DNA from: JAFAGX01 sp035622175 | GTDB taxonomy: Bacteria > Acidobacteriota > Terriglobia > Terriglobales > Acidobacteriaceae | Length of the DNA: 64,000 nucleotides | NCBI GenBank assembly: GCA_035622175.1 | Contig: DASPVV010000067.1 | Span: forward strand, 25,739 to 89,738 | Reading direction: 5' to 3' | Made by a program: the position numbers and the translations under genes | In this document: piece by piece, positions 26,485-34,919 of the stretch | Layout: the number at the start of each line of letters is the position of its first letter | Position numbering within the stretch: position 1 is the stretch's first letter | The notes under the pieces: model-generated | Databases searched by the model: none | What the model was told of the DNA's origin: nothing | The model's input: only the letters and a program-made list of their open reading frames with translations

Positions 26485-26524
26485 AGGTTCGAGGGCGCTC
26501 CCCGGGGAGGCAGCGAGGTGAGCA

Positions 26525-27466
26525 TCAGGCACACACTACTTCTTGCCGGCCGAAGCGGTGATGCCAAACTCTGGCTGCGCCAATGAGGTTCGCGTCCTCT
26601 CCCAGGGACGCGAGCACCAGTTCCGTCTTCTCGAGCGGGATGAAGCGACAGCCCTGGCGAATCACGCCGCGGATTTTCTCGAGAAAAAGATCCGCGCTCT
26701 TCATCAGGCTTCCCCCCAACACGATGGCCTCCGGGGTAAACAGGTTGATCAGATTGGCCAGGCCCAGACCTAAATAGTACGCCTCTCGCGTCACCGCCCG
26801 GGCAGCTAACTGATCGCCCTGCCGCGCCAACTGGCAGACACGCTCGGCCGTAGGATGGTGGCCGGACTGGGAAGCGGCAGGCCGCTCGCTCTCGAACCAG
26901 GCCGCCATCGCCGGCCCGGTTGCCAGCGCCTCCCAGCAGCCGCGGAATCCGCAAGAGCAGGCGGGGCCGGAGGGGTCAATCACGTGGTGGCCAATTTCCG
27001 GGTGCGCCCCGTCGACGCCGCGGTAGAGTTGCCCGCGCAGAATAATGCCGCCGCCGATTCCGGTTCCCAGGGTCACGTACACCAGGTTCGAGCGATGCTG
27101 GCCCGCACCCCAACCTGCCTCGCCGAGAGCGCCCGCGTCGCCGTCGTTTTCAAGGGCCACGCGCACCTGGAAGATGTCCGCCAGCTCGCGGACCGGATTT
27201 TTTCCCCGCCAGCGGGGCAGAAAGTCGATGTCGCCAAATTCGCCGGTGACGGGGTTGACGGGGCCGGTCGAACCGATGCCGATGCCCTCGATCTTCTTCC
27301 CAACCTCCGCGACGGTTTTCCGCAGCATGCCGACGACCACTTCCAGGCCATCTTCGTAGCTGCGCTGTGCGTCCGTGGCCGATTCCATGCGGGACAGCAC
27401 TTTGCCCTCGCCATCCACCACCCCCACCGCGATCTTGGTTCCCCCGATGTCAACCGCTCCGATCAT
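26525..27466 (-). CDS. ROK-family sugar kinase
   Basis: A 313-residue cytoplasmic kinase. The N-terminal phosphate loop is GAVDIGGTKIAVGVVD; the sugar-binding region has LENDGDAGALGE; and the zinc site is HPEIGHHVIDPSGPACSCGFRGCWEAL (His plus CxCGxxGCxE). All are intact, so this is a kinase rather than a repressor: no N-terminal helix-turn-helix is present. Members phosphorylate glucose, N-acetylglucosamine, mannose or allose. In this operon it would act on the hexose brought in by the MFS permease. The start at 27466 (ATG) leaves 43 bases from the TonB receptor stop; an in-frame GTG six codons upstream is an alternative. Confidence 0.9.
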   Translation of the reverse strand: MIGAVDIGGTKIAVGVVDGEGKVLSRMESATDAQRSYEDGLEVVVGMLRKTVAEVGKKIEGIGIGSTGPVNPVTGEFGDIDFLPRWRGKNPVRELADIFQVRVALENDGDAGALGEAGWGAGQHRSNLVYVTLGTGIGGGIILRGQLYRGVDGAHPEIGHHVIDPSGPACSCGFRGCWEALATGPAMAAWFESERPAASQSGHHPTAERVCQLARQGDQLAARAVTREAYYLGLGLANLINLFTPEAIVLGGSLMKSADLFLEKIRGVIRQGCRFIPLEKTELVLASLGEDANLIGAARVWHHRFGRQEVVCA

Positions 27467-27509
27467 AGTTCGTGTTGGCACAAGCTTTGCGGCATCGACA
27501 GGCTCGGGG

Positions 27510-30500
27510 TTAGAACGCAATCCGGATCGCGAACTGCCCGACACGACCCAAGTGTGCCCCGCTAGGGTACAGGAAGTTGGCGGTGTTTTGGAATTGGTTT
27601 ACGCCGTTCCATTGCGGATGGTTGAAAATGTTGAAGCCTTCCGCCCGGAATTGTAGGGAGACTTTCTCCGTGGGCTTGAATTCCTTATACACCGACATAT
27701 CGCAAGTGGTGCGATGGGGTATGTTGAGGCTGTTCCGGCCGGAATCTCCGAACGTCAGTCCTTGGGCCTGGGTGTACGCATTGGGATTGAACAGCAGCGG
27801 TCCCTTTTGCGCCGGACTTCGGGGTGGAATGTTGGTAAAAGGATTCCCGATGATATCCGCAAATGACCCGTTGAAGACCGTCCCGTCAGCCACACCGGCG
27901 CTATCGGGGTAAGCTCCGTTTTCCACCGAGAACGGGGTGCCGCTTTCCGAAGTCATGATGCCGGCGTACGACCATCCGCCCAGAAACCCGTGCATCAGTT
28001 TACCTCGGTTAACGGACGGCAGTTGATAGACCCAGGCTACGGTCAGAATGTGTCGTTGGTCATAGTTGGAGCTGGCGTAATTTTTGTGTACGTCATAGGA
28101 GTCGACGAAGTTAGAGTCCTCATTGTCGGAGGAATCATCGAACGAGTGGCTATAGGTGTACGCCCCTTCGAGCGTCAGCTTGCCGCTGGTTTTGCGCACC
28201 GAGATCTGGAGTGCGTTGTAGTTGGAGTTCGCTTCCGGGTCGAAGCGCTGGATGTCTCCAACGCTGTAGTAGGGCCGGAAAAAATCAGGGTCATTGCCGC
28301 AGGCGACGGTAAGGTTAATGGCTGGTTGACCGGTGATCGTGTTGCCATTGACCACGAAAGTCGGATCGAGGACCGTACCGGCTTGCGAGTTGCAGACAGC
28401 CGCGGTGACGGGCTGACCGGGGTGGAAAGGATTTTCCGAGGGAGGGGTGGAATGCAGCTGGTTGAGTTCATGTTGCAGGGTGAGATGGGTGCCTTTCGCA
28501 CCCACATAGGAAATCGTCGCCACCGTGTTGCGGATCAGGTTGCGCTGGATGTCCAGGTGCCACTGTTGCACATAAGGCCACGTCTGCTGATTGGGGATCG
28601 ATTCCTGATACCCGGGAAACAGCAGTCCCTGTCCGCCGATATTGGTGTAGCCCACAACGTTGTACTGGGTGGGCGTGATCACGGTGGGCGGGGTATTCTC
28701 CAAGTTTTCCGCGTTGACCTCCATGCCGTTGGTGTGTTCGTAGAAGATTCCATAGGCTGCCCGGATGGCCATTTTCCCGGATCCCGTGGGATCCCAGGCA
28801 AAGCCTACACGCGGGGCATAGTTGAATAGATGTCCCTGCAGGCAGCCGCGGGGTATGCCATTCACGCCACATTGCACGATACCGTCCTCGGGATTTTTGC
28901 CCGGCGCAGGAATGAGTGCTCCTTGCTGACCGGTCACGTTTCCCGTCACATCAAGCTGCGGCGCCGTCGCGGGGTTGTAGGCCGCGGGATCCCAGTTCCC
29001 GATCAGGTGGTTCTTTTCCCACCAGGTGCCAAAGAGGCTGATCCTGAATCCCAGATTCAGCGTGAGCCTCTTCGTGACGTGAAAATCGTCCTGGATATAC
29101 GGCTCGAAGATTTTGTAGTTAAAGTGATATTTCGGCTGGGCGTTGGACTGGCTGTAGTTGGCCACGTAGCCCAGCAGGAAATCGGCAAAGCCGTTGCCCG
29201 TAGAAACCCCCGAGTCGCTGTCGAAGTCGAGATCGCCCCCCAGGTCGGTATAGGCCAACTCGTTCTTTTCCGCATCTTCAAAGTATCCGCCCATCTCGAG
29301 GTGGTGCTTACCCCAGCTTTTCGAGATATTATCGCGCAGGGTATAGGTCGGATTCGAGTTTTCCCAAGGGAAGGCGGTCGGCCCCTCGAAGAATCCTCCC
29401 CCATAAGCCCCGTTGGTGCCTATCGCGACGTCCGGAAGCTTGCCCCCAAAGTTCGGGAACAGGCCGGTCATGGTGAAATTCGGGCCCCGCGTCCACACCG
29501 CCGGGTTGGTATTGTTTTGGTTAATGTGGTCGGTGGTATAGGCGGCCGTAAACTCGTTGAGCAAGGTGGGCGAGGCGTTGGCCGTCAGCTTGGCGACTAA
29601 ACCTACTCCCGGACCTTGAAAGTGCGTGCCAATGGTGGGAAAGCTGGCGTATCCCCACGTCACGGTGGCATTGGTTGTCTGCCAGGCGTCGTGCATGGCA
29701 CGAAACGTCGCCCGCAGCTTGGAATTGATGTCATGATCGACGCGGATCAGTTCTTCGCGCCAGGTCGTGGGTTGGGGAACGTCGGCGGCAAAGAACGAAT
29801 TCGCTCCCGAGCCGTAATTCGGCGCCGGAATCATGTTCATGAGTATCGCGGCGTTCGGATCAATATAGGGAATTTGGTTGTTCGGGAATGAATTTCCGGT
29901 ATTCGGGTTGTAGGGGCAATCGGTAGGATTGGGGATGTTGCACTGGTCGTTGAAATTGCCTTCGCGGTCGGCGACCGAGGGTACCGGGCTGAAGAAAGAG
30001 TAGGGAACCTCTTCCCGGCGGAATTCCTGGGACCAGAAAAAGAAGGTGTGGTTTTTCCAAATGGGCCCGCCGAAGGTGTATCCGAAGTCATGCTTCTTAT
30101 AGGAAGCTTTCTCGGTTCCGGGAATGTCGAAGTAGTTGTGCGCATTGAACATCTCGTTGCGCAAGAACTCGTACGCCGATCCATGGAACTGGTTTGTCCC
30201 GGACTTGGTTTCCACCTCGACCGTGCCCGATCCGTTCCGGCCATACTGCGCCCCGTAGTTGGAGGTTAGAACCTGGACCTCTTCGATGGCGTCCACACTC
30301 GGATAGAGGTTCAGCGTGGCGTTGCTGCCGTTGTCGAGATCGCTGCCGCCGTCGATTTCCCAGTTGTTGTATTCCGTACGCCCGCCATTGACACTGTAGT
30401 TAACGCTGCCCTGTACGCCCACCACTCCTTCATCCTGCCCGGTCTGATTGCTCACGCCCGGGACCAGGGTGATTAACTGCGTGAAGTTGCGGCCGTTTAA

Positions 30501-30944
30501 AGGCAGTTGCACCACTTCTTTGCCGGTGATGGCTCCGCCCAAGGTCGAGGATTGGGTGTCCACTTGCGCCAGCGTCCCGCCTTCGACGGTGATCTCGCTC
30601 GTCACGCTACCCACTTGCAACGCCACATCGACGCGGGAATTCGAGGCCACACGCAAGACAACGCCCTCGGCTTTATAGGTGCGGAATCCTTGCGCGGTGA
30701 CCGTCAGATCGTAAGTGCCGGGCTGCATACCGGCAGCCACGTACTCCCCCGCCGAGTTGGTCACCTGTTTGCGAGTGGACCCGGTGGCCACACTTTTCAG
30801 GACCACGCTCGCGCCCGGCACCACAGCTCCGCTCGCGTCGCTGATCGTCCCCGTCAAAGAGGCCGTATCTTGCGCGGCCAGGCCGGGAACCAGAAGGAAA
30901 ACGCCAAGGCACAGCCAAACTAGCTTCAGAATGGAGCTCTTCAT
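27510..30944 (-). CDS. TonB-dependent receptor, Oar-like with carboxypeptidase-regulatory domain
   Basis: Outer-membrane receptor of 1144 residues. Signal peptide (residues 1-24, WLCLGVFLLVPGLAAQ); carboxypeptidase-regulatory-like Ig domain (about 28-110, GTISDASGAVVPGASVVLK, AAGMQPGTYDLTV); plug region with VVQLPLNGRNFTQLI, YSVNGGRTEYNNWEIDG and YGRNGSGTVEVETKSGTNQFHGSAYEFLRNEMFNA; then a 22-strand-type barrel ending in RIAF. This is the large Oar subfamily that acidobacteria use for oligosaccharide uptake. Placement between the first Gfo/Idh/MocA enzyme and the ROK kinase suggests it imports the glycoside substrate of the operon. Confidence 0.92.
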   Translation of the reverse strand: MKSSILKLVWLCLGVFLLVPGLAAQDTASLTGTISDASGAVVPGASVVLKSVATGSTRKQVTNSAGEYVAAGMQPGTYDLTVTAQGFRTYKAEGVVLRVASNSRVDVALQVGSVTSEITVEGGTLAQVDTQSSTLGGAITGKEVVQLPLNGRNFTQLITLVPGVSNQTGQDEGVVGVQGSVNYSVNGGRTEYNNWEIDGGSDLDNGSNATLNLYPSVDAIEEVQVLTSNYGAQYGRNGSGTVEVETKSGTNQFHGSAYEFLRNEMFNAHNYFDIPGTEKASYKKHDFGYTFGGPIWKNHTFFFWSQEFRREEVPYSFFSPVPSVADREGNFNDQCNIPNPTDCPYNPNTGNSFPNNQIPYIDPNAAILMNMIPAPNYGSGANSFFAADVPQPTTWREELIRVDHDINSKLRATFRAMHDAWQTTNATVTWGYASFPTIGTHFQGPGVGLVAKLTANASPTLLNEFTAAYTTDHINQNNTNPAVWTRGPNFTMTGLFPNFGGKLPDVAIGTNGAYGGGFFEGPTAFPWENSNPTYTLRDNISKSWGKHHLEMGGYFEDAEKNELAYTDLGGDLDFDSDSGVSTGNGFADFLLGYVANYSQSNAQPKYHFNYKIFEPYIQDDFHVTKRLTLNLGFRISLFGTWWEKNHLIGNWDPAAYNPATAPQLDVTGNVTGQQGALIPAPGKNPEDGIVQCGVNGIPRGCLQGHLFNYAPRVGFAWDPTGSGKMAIRAAYGIFYEHTNGMEVNAENLENTPPTVITPTQYNVVGYTNIGGQGLLFPGYQESIPNQQTWPYVQQWHLDIQRNLIRNTVATISYVGAKGTHLTLQHELNQLHSTPPSENPFHPGQPVTAAVCNSQAGTVLDPTFVVNGNTITGQPAINLTVACGNDPDFFRPYYSVGDIQRFDPEANSNYNALQISVRKTSGKLTLEGAYTYSHSFDDSSDNEDSNFVDSYDVHKNYASSNYDQRHILTVAWVYQLPSVNRGKLMHGFLGGWSYAGIMTSESGTPFSVENGAYPDSAGVADGTVFNGSFADIIGNPFTNIPPRSPAQKGPLLFNPNAYTQAQGLTFGDSGRNSLNIPHRTTCDMSVYKEFKPTEKVSLQFRAEGFNIFNHPQWNGVNQFQNTANFLYPSGAHLGRVGQFAIRIAF

Positions 30945-30995
30945 CTGCCCCCCAACAGCGGCAAGGGTCTCGCCCCGCCGGCAGCTTGCTCTCCC

Positions 30996-32342
30996 CTAGC
31001 TCTTAATGGTCTTCGTGGCCTCGTCCCACCACACCGCCTTCTGGCGGAAGTAGGACTCATTCGCCATGTGGCAGGCCAAAGCCGCGTGGTGACCGAACAC
31101 CGCATCCTCGACCACCGTCTGGCGCGACTTCACTGCCTGGAAGAATGTCCAGAGATGCGGCTTCATGTCGTCGTAATCGGGACCCCGGAACGATATGGCT
31201 TCGGGCATAGGTTCCTGGCCCATCTTGGGATCATTTTCCTCGTGCCACTGTTTTTCATAGGCGCTGCGCATGTCCTTCGGAAATCCGGAATCGTAGTAGC
31301 TCGGGGCAGAATCCTTGCCCGTCTGCGGCGTGTAGCTCAGTCCGAACTCGTTCACCTCCAGGATGCCCTTTGATCCCTGGAAGCGGTAGGTTTCCGCCAT
31401 TTCGGTGCCTTGATTGAGCCGCATGTAGACGGGGAGGTGGCCGTAGTAATAAAGGGTGGCATGCACGTCGGGCATGTTGCGGCCATCCTTCCATCGCAGG
31501 ATGCCGCCCACCGACATCGCCTGTTTGGGCGGTTCATTGATGCTCAGCATGAACATCATGCCGCTAATTAAATGCACCAGAAGGTCGCCCGCCAACCCCG
31601 TGCCGTATTCTCTCCAGCAGCGCCAGCGGGCAAAGGCGTAGGGATCAAACGGTTTTTTCGGGGCCGTGCCCTGCCAAGTGTCCCAATCCAGATTCTGTGG
31701 AGACAAATCCGGTGGGGGAGGATACTCCCAGGCGCCGGTGGGATCGTTGCGGCCCAGCCACCCTTCAACCAGCATCACGTCCCCGATCGTTCCTTGCGCA
31801 ATCAGCTCTTTGGCCTTTTTGCAAATCAGCGAACTCACGCGTTGCGAGCCAATCTGCACAATGCGACCCGTCTTCTGTGCGGCTTCCACCATGGCGACTC
31901 CGTCGGCGGGGCTATGCGACATCGGCTTCTCGCAGTAAATGTCCTTTCCGGCGCTTACGGCATCGACCACCACCTGCTTGTGCCAGTGGTCGGGCACTGC
32001 GGCGACGAGGCAATCGATCTGCTTGTTCTCAAGCAGCTCCTGATAACGGCGCGTCACCGGCAAGTCTGGTTTGGAGGTAATCTCTCTGGCCAGAATGTGC
32101 CGCCCGTCGTAAAGGTCGCAGGCGGCGACGCATTCGATTCCCGGCAATTCGACGGAGTCCGCCAGCAGTCCCGATCCCTGCATGCCGATGCCGATGATCC
32201 CCATACGAAGCCGGTCACTTGCCGCCGTCGACTGCGAGGCCCAGAGCGGCTCCGGGTCGAGCAGCAATGTCTTGCCGGCCAACGATGCGCCGGCCACAGC
32301 GGCGCCGAGCCCGAGAAACTCACGACGCGAGTATTTGCTCAT
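30996..32342 (-). CDS. Gfo/Idh/MocA-family oxidoreductase, Tat-exported (first copy in operon)
   Basis: A 448-residue oxidoreductase with Tat signal SRREFLGLGAAVAGASLAG. Rossmann motif MGIIGIGMQGSGLL; catalytic motif YCEKPMSHS (intact EKP); substrate-domain GTGLAGDLLVHLI with the conserved His. A frame extends upstream to 32618, but Met at 32342 with GGAG nearby gives the correct Tat N-terminus. It differs clearly from the second copy at 22977 (EKP versus EKT), so the two probably act on different steps or substrates. The upstream SIS gene ends 34 bases before it. Confidence 0.9.
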   Translation of the reverse strand: MSKYSRREFLGLGAAVAGASLAGKTLLLDPEPLWASQSTAASDRLRMGIIGIGMQGSGLLADSVELPGIECVAACDLYDGRHILAREITSKPDLPVTRRYQELLENKQIDCLVAAVPDHWHKQVVVDAVSAGKDIYCEKPMSHSPADGVAMVEAAQKTGRIVQIGSQRVSSLICKKAKELIAQGTIGDVMLVEGWLGRNDPTGAWEYPPPPDLSPQNLDWDTWQGTAPKKPFDPYAFARWRCWREYGTGLAGDLLVHLISGMMFMLSINEPPKQAMSVGGILRWKDGRNMPDVHATLYYYGHLPVYMRLNQGTEMAETYRFQGSKGILEVNEFGLSYTPQTGKDSAPSYYDSGFPKDMRSAYEKQWHEENDPKMGQEPMPEAISFRGPDYDDMKPHLWTFFQAVKSRQTVVEDAVFGHHAALACHMANESYFRQKAVWWDEATKTIKS

Positions 32343-32376
32343 GCGATTGATCTCCGCGAGTCGTATCTTTGGTTGC

Positions 32377-33549
32377 CTACTGGTTCCGTTTCTTGACTGC
32401 CGCTTCCGCCAAGGACATCTGATCCCTGGGCGTGGTCTTTGCTCCACGCCTGGCTTCGCGGCCCTGAAATCCGTTTCCGTGGTCATCCGGCGCAACCACG
32501 TTCTCATCGAACAACCCACCATCGTGCTCGACGATATAGGAGCAGAGGCGGAAGGAATCGCAATCCGCGCCAGCCAGCTGCGCCAGGCGTTCCGCCGCCA
32601 GTTGCGCCGGAATGGCATCGATCACGAATTGCCACTCCGCGGACATCTCGGGTAGCTGGAGCACCAAGTCCCCCGCGTCCTCGGGAAGGTTCTGACCGAT
32701 CAGCATGACGCCGGCGCCTAACTTCCGCAGATCTCGTGCCACCGCCAGATCCTCTTCCCGCAAGCGCCGCCCGTCGATCCAGATGCCAAATCGCAAACCT
32801 GCAGCCACCATCTCCTGCGGACCATGGCGAAAGCCGCCAGTTCCCATCGCGGTGGCGGGGGATTTCGCGCCTTCTTCCCACAGCAGGCGAGCTTCGTGGC
32901 AGCTCCCCAGACTCGAACCGCGGGCGAGAAAGTAGTAGCTCGCGCCGGGGGTAAGCCAGGAAGAGCGCGCGATCTGTTCCTGCCAACCTGCGATCGACTG
33001 AGCGGCCGCCCCGATCACGCCGGACAAAGTGCTGATCAAGGCGTCATCAAACGATCGCAGCGCGGTCCAGGCCAGGAGGCCGGCAGCGAGGACGAGGGTG
33101 GAGTAGGTGTTCACCGAGATAGCGTGATCGAAGGTGACTGGAACCAGGATCGGGATCTGCGCCTCCCGGGCAAGCGTTCCATTCTCGGCGTTGGTAACGG
33201 CGATGACCGTGGCGCCGCTCTCCCGTGCTTTGGCCAACAGACGAACGATCTCCAGGCTCTTGCCGGTGCGCGAGATGGCGACGATGACCGCATCGCGTGG
33301 CCATGCGGCAAAGTGCAGCAACTCCGCCGCATCCTGCAGGTACACCGGACGCGCACCTGCGGCAAACAGGGGGGCGGCGCACAAGGCAGCATGCCAACTG
33401 CTCCCGATTCCGGTCAAGTACACATGGCTCGCCCGACGGAGCCTTCCCGCCGCTTCTTCCAGCCGATGCCAGCCCGCTCCCCCGAGATAGCCCAGGGTTC
33501 GCTCGAGCTCATCGGGCTGGCGGAGGATGTCCTCGAGAAAACGGGTCAT
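32377..33549 (-). CDS. SIS-domain sugar isomerase (GlmS isomerase-like)
   Basis: A 390-residue double-SIS protein without the glutaminase domain of GlmS. First SIS: HVYLTGIGSSWHAALCA, then VIVAISRTGKSLEIVRLL (phosphosugar-binding Ser/Thr loop). Second SIS: YYFLARGSSLGSCHEARLLWEEGAKSPATAMGTGGFRHGPQEMV, with the conserved His in FRHGP, and CSYIVEHDGGL near the end. The last 45 residues are Arg/Gly-rich and unusual; a frameshift near the end cannot be excluded. Relatives include AgaS and FrlB, which deaminate or isomerise phosphosugars. It is cytoplasmic and probably handles the kinase product. The gap to the DUF1080 gene is 38 bases. Confidence 0.85.
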   Translation of the reverse strand: MTRFLEDILRQPDELERTLGYLGGAGWHRLEEAAGRLRRASHVYLTGIGSSWHAALCAAPLFAAGARPVYLQDAAELLHFAAWPRDAVIVAISRTGKSLEIVRLLAKARESGATVIAVTNAENGTLAREAQIPILVPVTFDHAISVNTYSTLVLAAGLLAWTALRSFDDALISTLSGVIGAAAQSIAGWQEQIARSSWLTPGASYYFLARGSSLGSCHEARLLWEEGAKSPATAMGTGGFRHGPQEMVAAGLRFGIWIDGRRLREEDLAVARDLRKLGAGVMLIGQNLPEDAGDLVLQLPEMSAEWQFVIDAIPAQLAAERLAQLAGADCDSFRLCSYIVEHDGGLFDENVVAPDDHGNGFQGREARRGAKTTPRDQMSLAEAAVKKRNQ

Positions 33550-33587
33550 TCCCTAGTTCCTTACGAATCATTCCGCGAACCGGCCGT

Positions 33588-34541
33588 TTACTTGGCCGGG
33601 GTGACGACAATGTTGCGAAACACGACATGGCCGTCTTCGCTGCCTTGCAGGTAGATCGGTCCGGGCAACCCTTCGTGGCTATCGAGCGCGCCGCCGGTGA
33701 TCCCAGGAATCTCCTGATCATTGATAATGGTCTGGCCGTTCTGAACCACGGTGACCATCCGCCCGACCAGGGTGATATCGAAGCTCTGCCAGACGCCGGG
33801 CCGGCGCGGCAATTCCGGCGACGGGGCGATAAAACCGTAGACCCCGCCGGTGTGGTGGCTGGGCGGCTCCTGCATCGAGTTGTCTTCGATCTGGACCTCG
33901 TAACGGCCGCGCAAATAAACCCCGCTGTTGGCATTGGGTCCACAGTTGAACTCGACGTGCAACTTGAAATCTTCGAACTTGGCCTCATGGATCAGCTCCG
34001 GGCCGCGTCCGGGACTGATCAGGGCTCCGTCTTCGACCTTCCATTGCGGCGATGATCCCGGCTTGTCCTCCCTCCATCCGCTGAGGTCCTTTCCGTTGAA
34101 CAGCACCACCGGGTTTCCCCAGGTCGGGGTTCCGCTCCGCTTCAGAGCCGGTGCTCTCTCGCCGGTCCAGGGCCAGGGCGTTCCCGTGGGACCGGTGGTA
34201 GTTCCAGCCAGGGCTTTTCCCACCAGCTTTCCTTGGAACAGCATATCGTCGGGACGGTCTTCTTCTTCCTTCGGGGAGACGAAGGTAAGAATGCCATTCG
34301 AGAGTTCGGTTTTTGGGAGCGGTCGGGCATTGCCCCAGCGTCCCACCATTTGGGCTCGCAACTGTCCCGCTTCCTCGCGCAGTTCCAACCAAGAGGGATA
34401 CTGGCGGTCGGGAGCCTGAAGGGTTAAGTCCCAACGCCCGAGAAACCCTGCGACCGACGAGTTGGCGGTATTGGAATCGGCTCCGAGCGGGGATGACAAC
34501 ATCAGGAGAGCGGCAAGAGAAACGGTCGCGGTCAGTTTCAT
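33588..34541 (-). CDS. DUF1080 (3-keto-disaccharide hydrolase-like) exported protein, first gene of operon
   Basis: A 317-residue exported protein. Signal peptide MKLTATVSLAALLMLSSPLGA; a small N-terminal domain of about 100 residues (GRWDLTLQAPDRQYPSWLEL); then a DUF1080 concanavalin-like fold (about 130-317). It has the family landmarks VLFNGKDLSGW, FKLHVEFNCGPNANSGVYLRGRYEVQIED, GGVYGF, WQSFDITLVG and GPIYLQGSEDGHVVFRNI. DUF1080 proteins cleave 3-keto-glycosides in characterised Bacteroides systems. It heads the ten-gene unit; LacI operators sit in its 5' leader. The extra N-terminal domain is unexplained. Confidence 0.85.
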   Translation of the reverse strand: MKLTATVSLAALLMLSSPLGADSNTANSSVAGFLGRWDLTLQAPDRQYPSWLELREEAGQLRAQMVGRWGNARPLPKTELSNGILTFVSPKEEEDRPDDMLFQGKLVGKALAGTTTGPTGTPWPWTGERAPALKRSGTPTWGNPVVLFNGKDLSGWREDKPGSSPQWKVEDGALISPGRGPELIHEAKFEDFKLHVEFNCGPNANSGVYLRGRYEVQIEDNSMQEPPSHHTGGVYGFIAPSPELPRRPGVWQSFDITLVGRMVTVVQNGQTIINDQEIPGITGGALDSHEGLPGPIYLQGSEDGHVVFRNIVVTPAK

Positions 34542-34566
34542 AGGAATTGGGCGGAACACCAGTTTA

Positions 34567-34592
34567 GGAAACCGGTTTCCGAAACCGGTTTC
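34567..34592. promoter_or_regulatory. Tandem LacI-family operators
   Basis: Two perfect palindromes follow each other: GGAAACCGGTTTCC (34567-34580) and GAAACCGGTTTC (34581-34592). Their centres are 13 bp apart. Both have the central CpG and AAAnCGnTTT form of LacI/GalR operators. They lie just downstream of the predicted start of transcription of the minus-strand sugar operon, where a bound repressor would block elongation or promoter escape. Confidence 0.75.
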
Positions 34593-34602
34593 TTGACCCA
34601 CC

Positions 34603-34631
34603 TTTGTATGCATCCCGGCCGCGGTTGTCAA
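34603..34631 (-). promoter_or_regulatory. Promoter of the ten-gene sugar operon
   Basis: On the minus strand a perfect TTGACA (34631-34626) and TACAAA (34608-34603) are 17 bp apart. Transcription would start near 34596, placing the tandem LacI operators at about +4 to +29. Confidence 0.6.
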
Positions 34632-34680
34632 GCACTTTCATCCCCCATCCTGGGTTCGGGGCCCCGACGCGAGGGAAGGT

Positions 34681-34695
34681 CGATAGTCACTATCG
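34681..34695. repeat. 15-bp odd palindrome in the lacI upstream region
   Basis: CGATAGT-C-ACTATCG is a perfect inverted repeat of seven bases around one C. It differs from the LacI-type sites and may bind a second regulator. No further copy was noticed. Confidence 0.35.
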
Positions 34696-34811
34696 GGCAC
34701 GCTCGGGGCGGGGTAGGAGGCTGCCCCGCCGCCACCTGGACTGCCTGCCTGACTGCGCGTGGCCTTTGCCGGCGAATCGTGATAGCTTCGAGGGGCGGGG
34801 TAACCGCTTTC

Positions 34812-34825
34812 GGAAAGCGCTTTCC
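34812..34825. promoter_or_regulatory. LacI-type operator-like palindrome before lacI
   Basis: GGAAAGCGCTTTCC is a perfect 14-bp palindrome with the same outer bases as the tandem operators but GC instead of CG at the fourth pairs. It lies 95 bases before the lacI start and about 240 bp from the tandem sites, a distance that allows repressor looping and autoregulation. Confidence 0.6.
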
Positions 34826-34919
34826 CCGAACCCTCGCCAACCGCCGGGGCAGCAGCCATGGCGCTGTCGAGGAACCCCGCGCGCCCCGAAGGTTCCGTGC
34901 TCGGAGGAAAGGAGAGGGG

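Larger units (their letters stand above)
34542..34919. other. Divergent regulatory region between the sugar operon and lacI
   Basis: About 380 bases holding the operon promoter (34603-34631), tandem operators (34567-34592), an odd palindrome (34681-34695) and a further operator-like palindrome (34812-34825). The strong ribosome site GGAGGAAAGGAG precedes lacI. The open frame that crosses this region is the upstream extension of lacI and is not protein-like. Confidence 0.7.
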
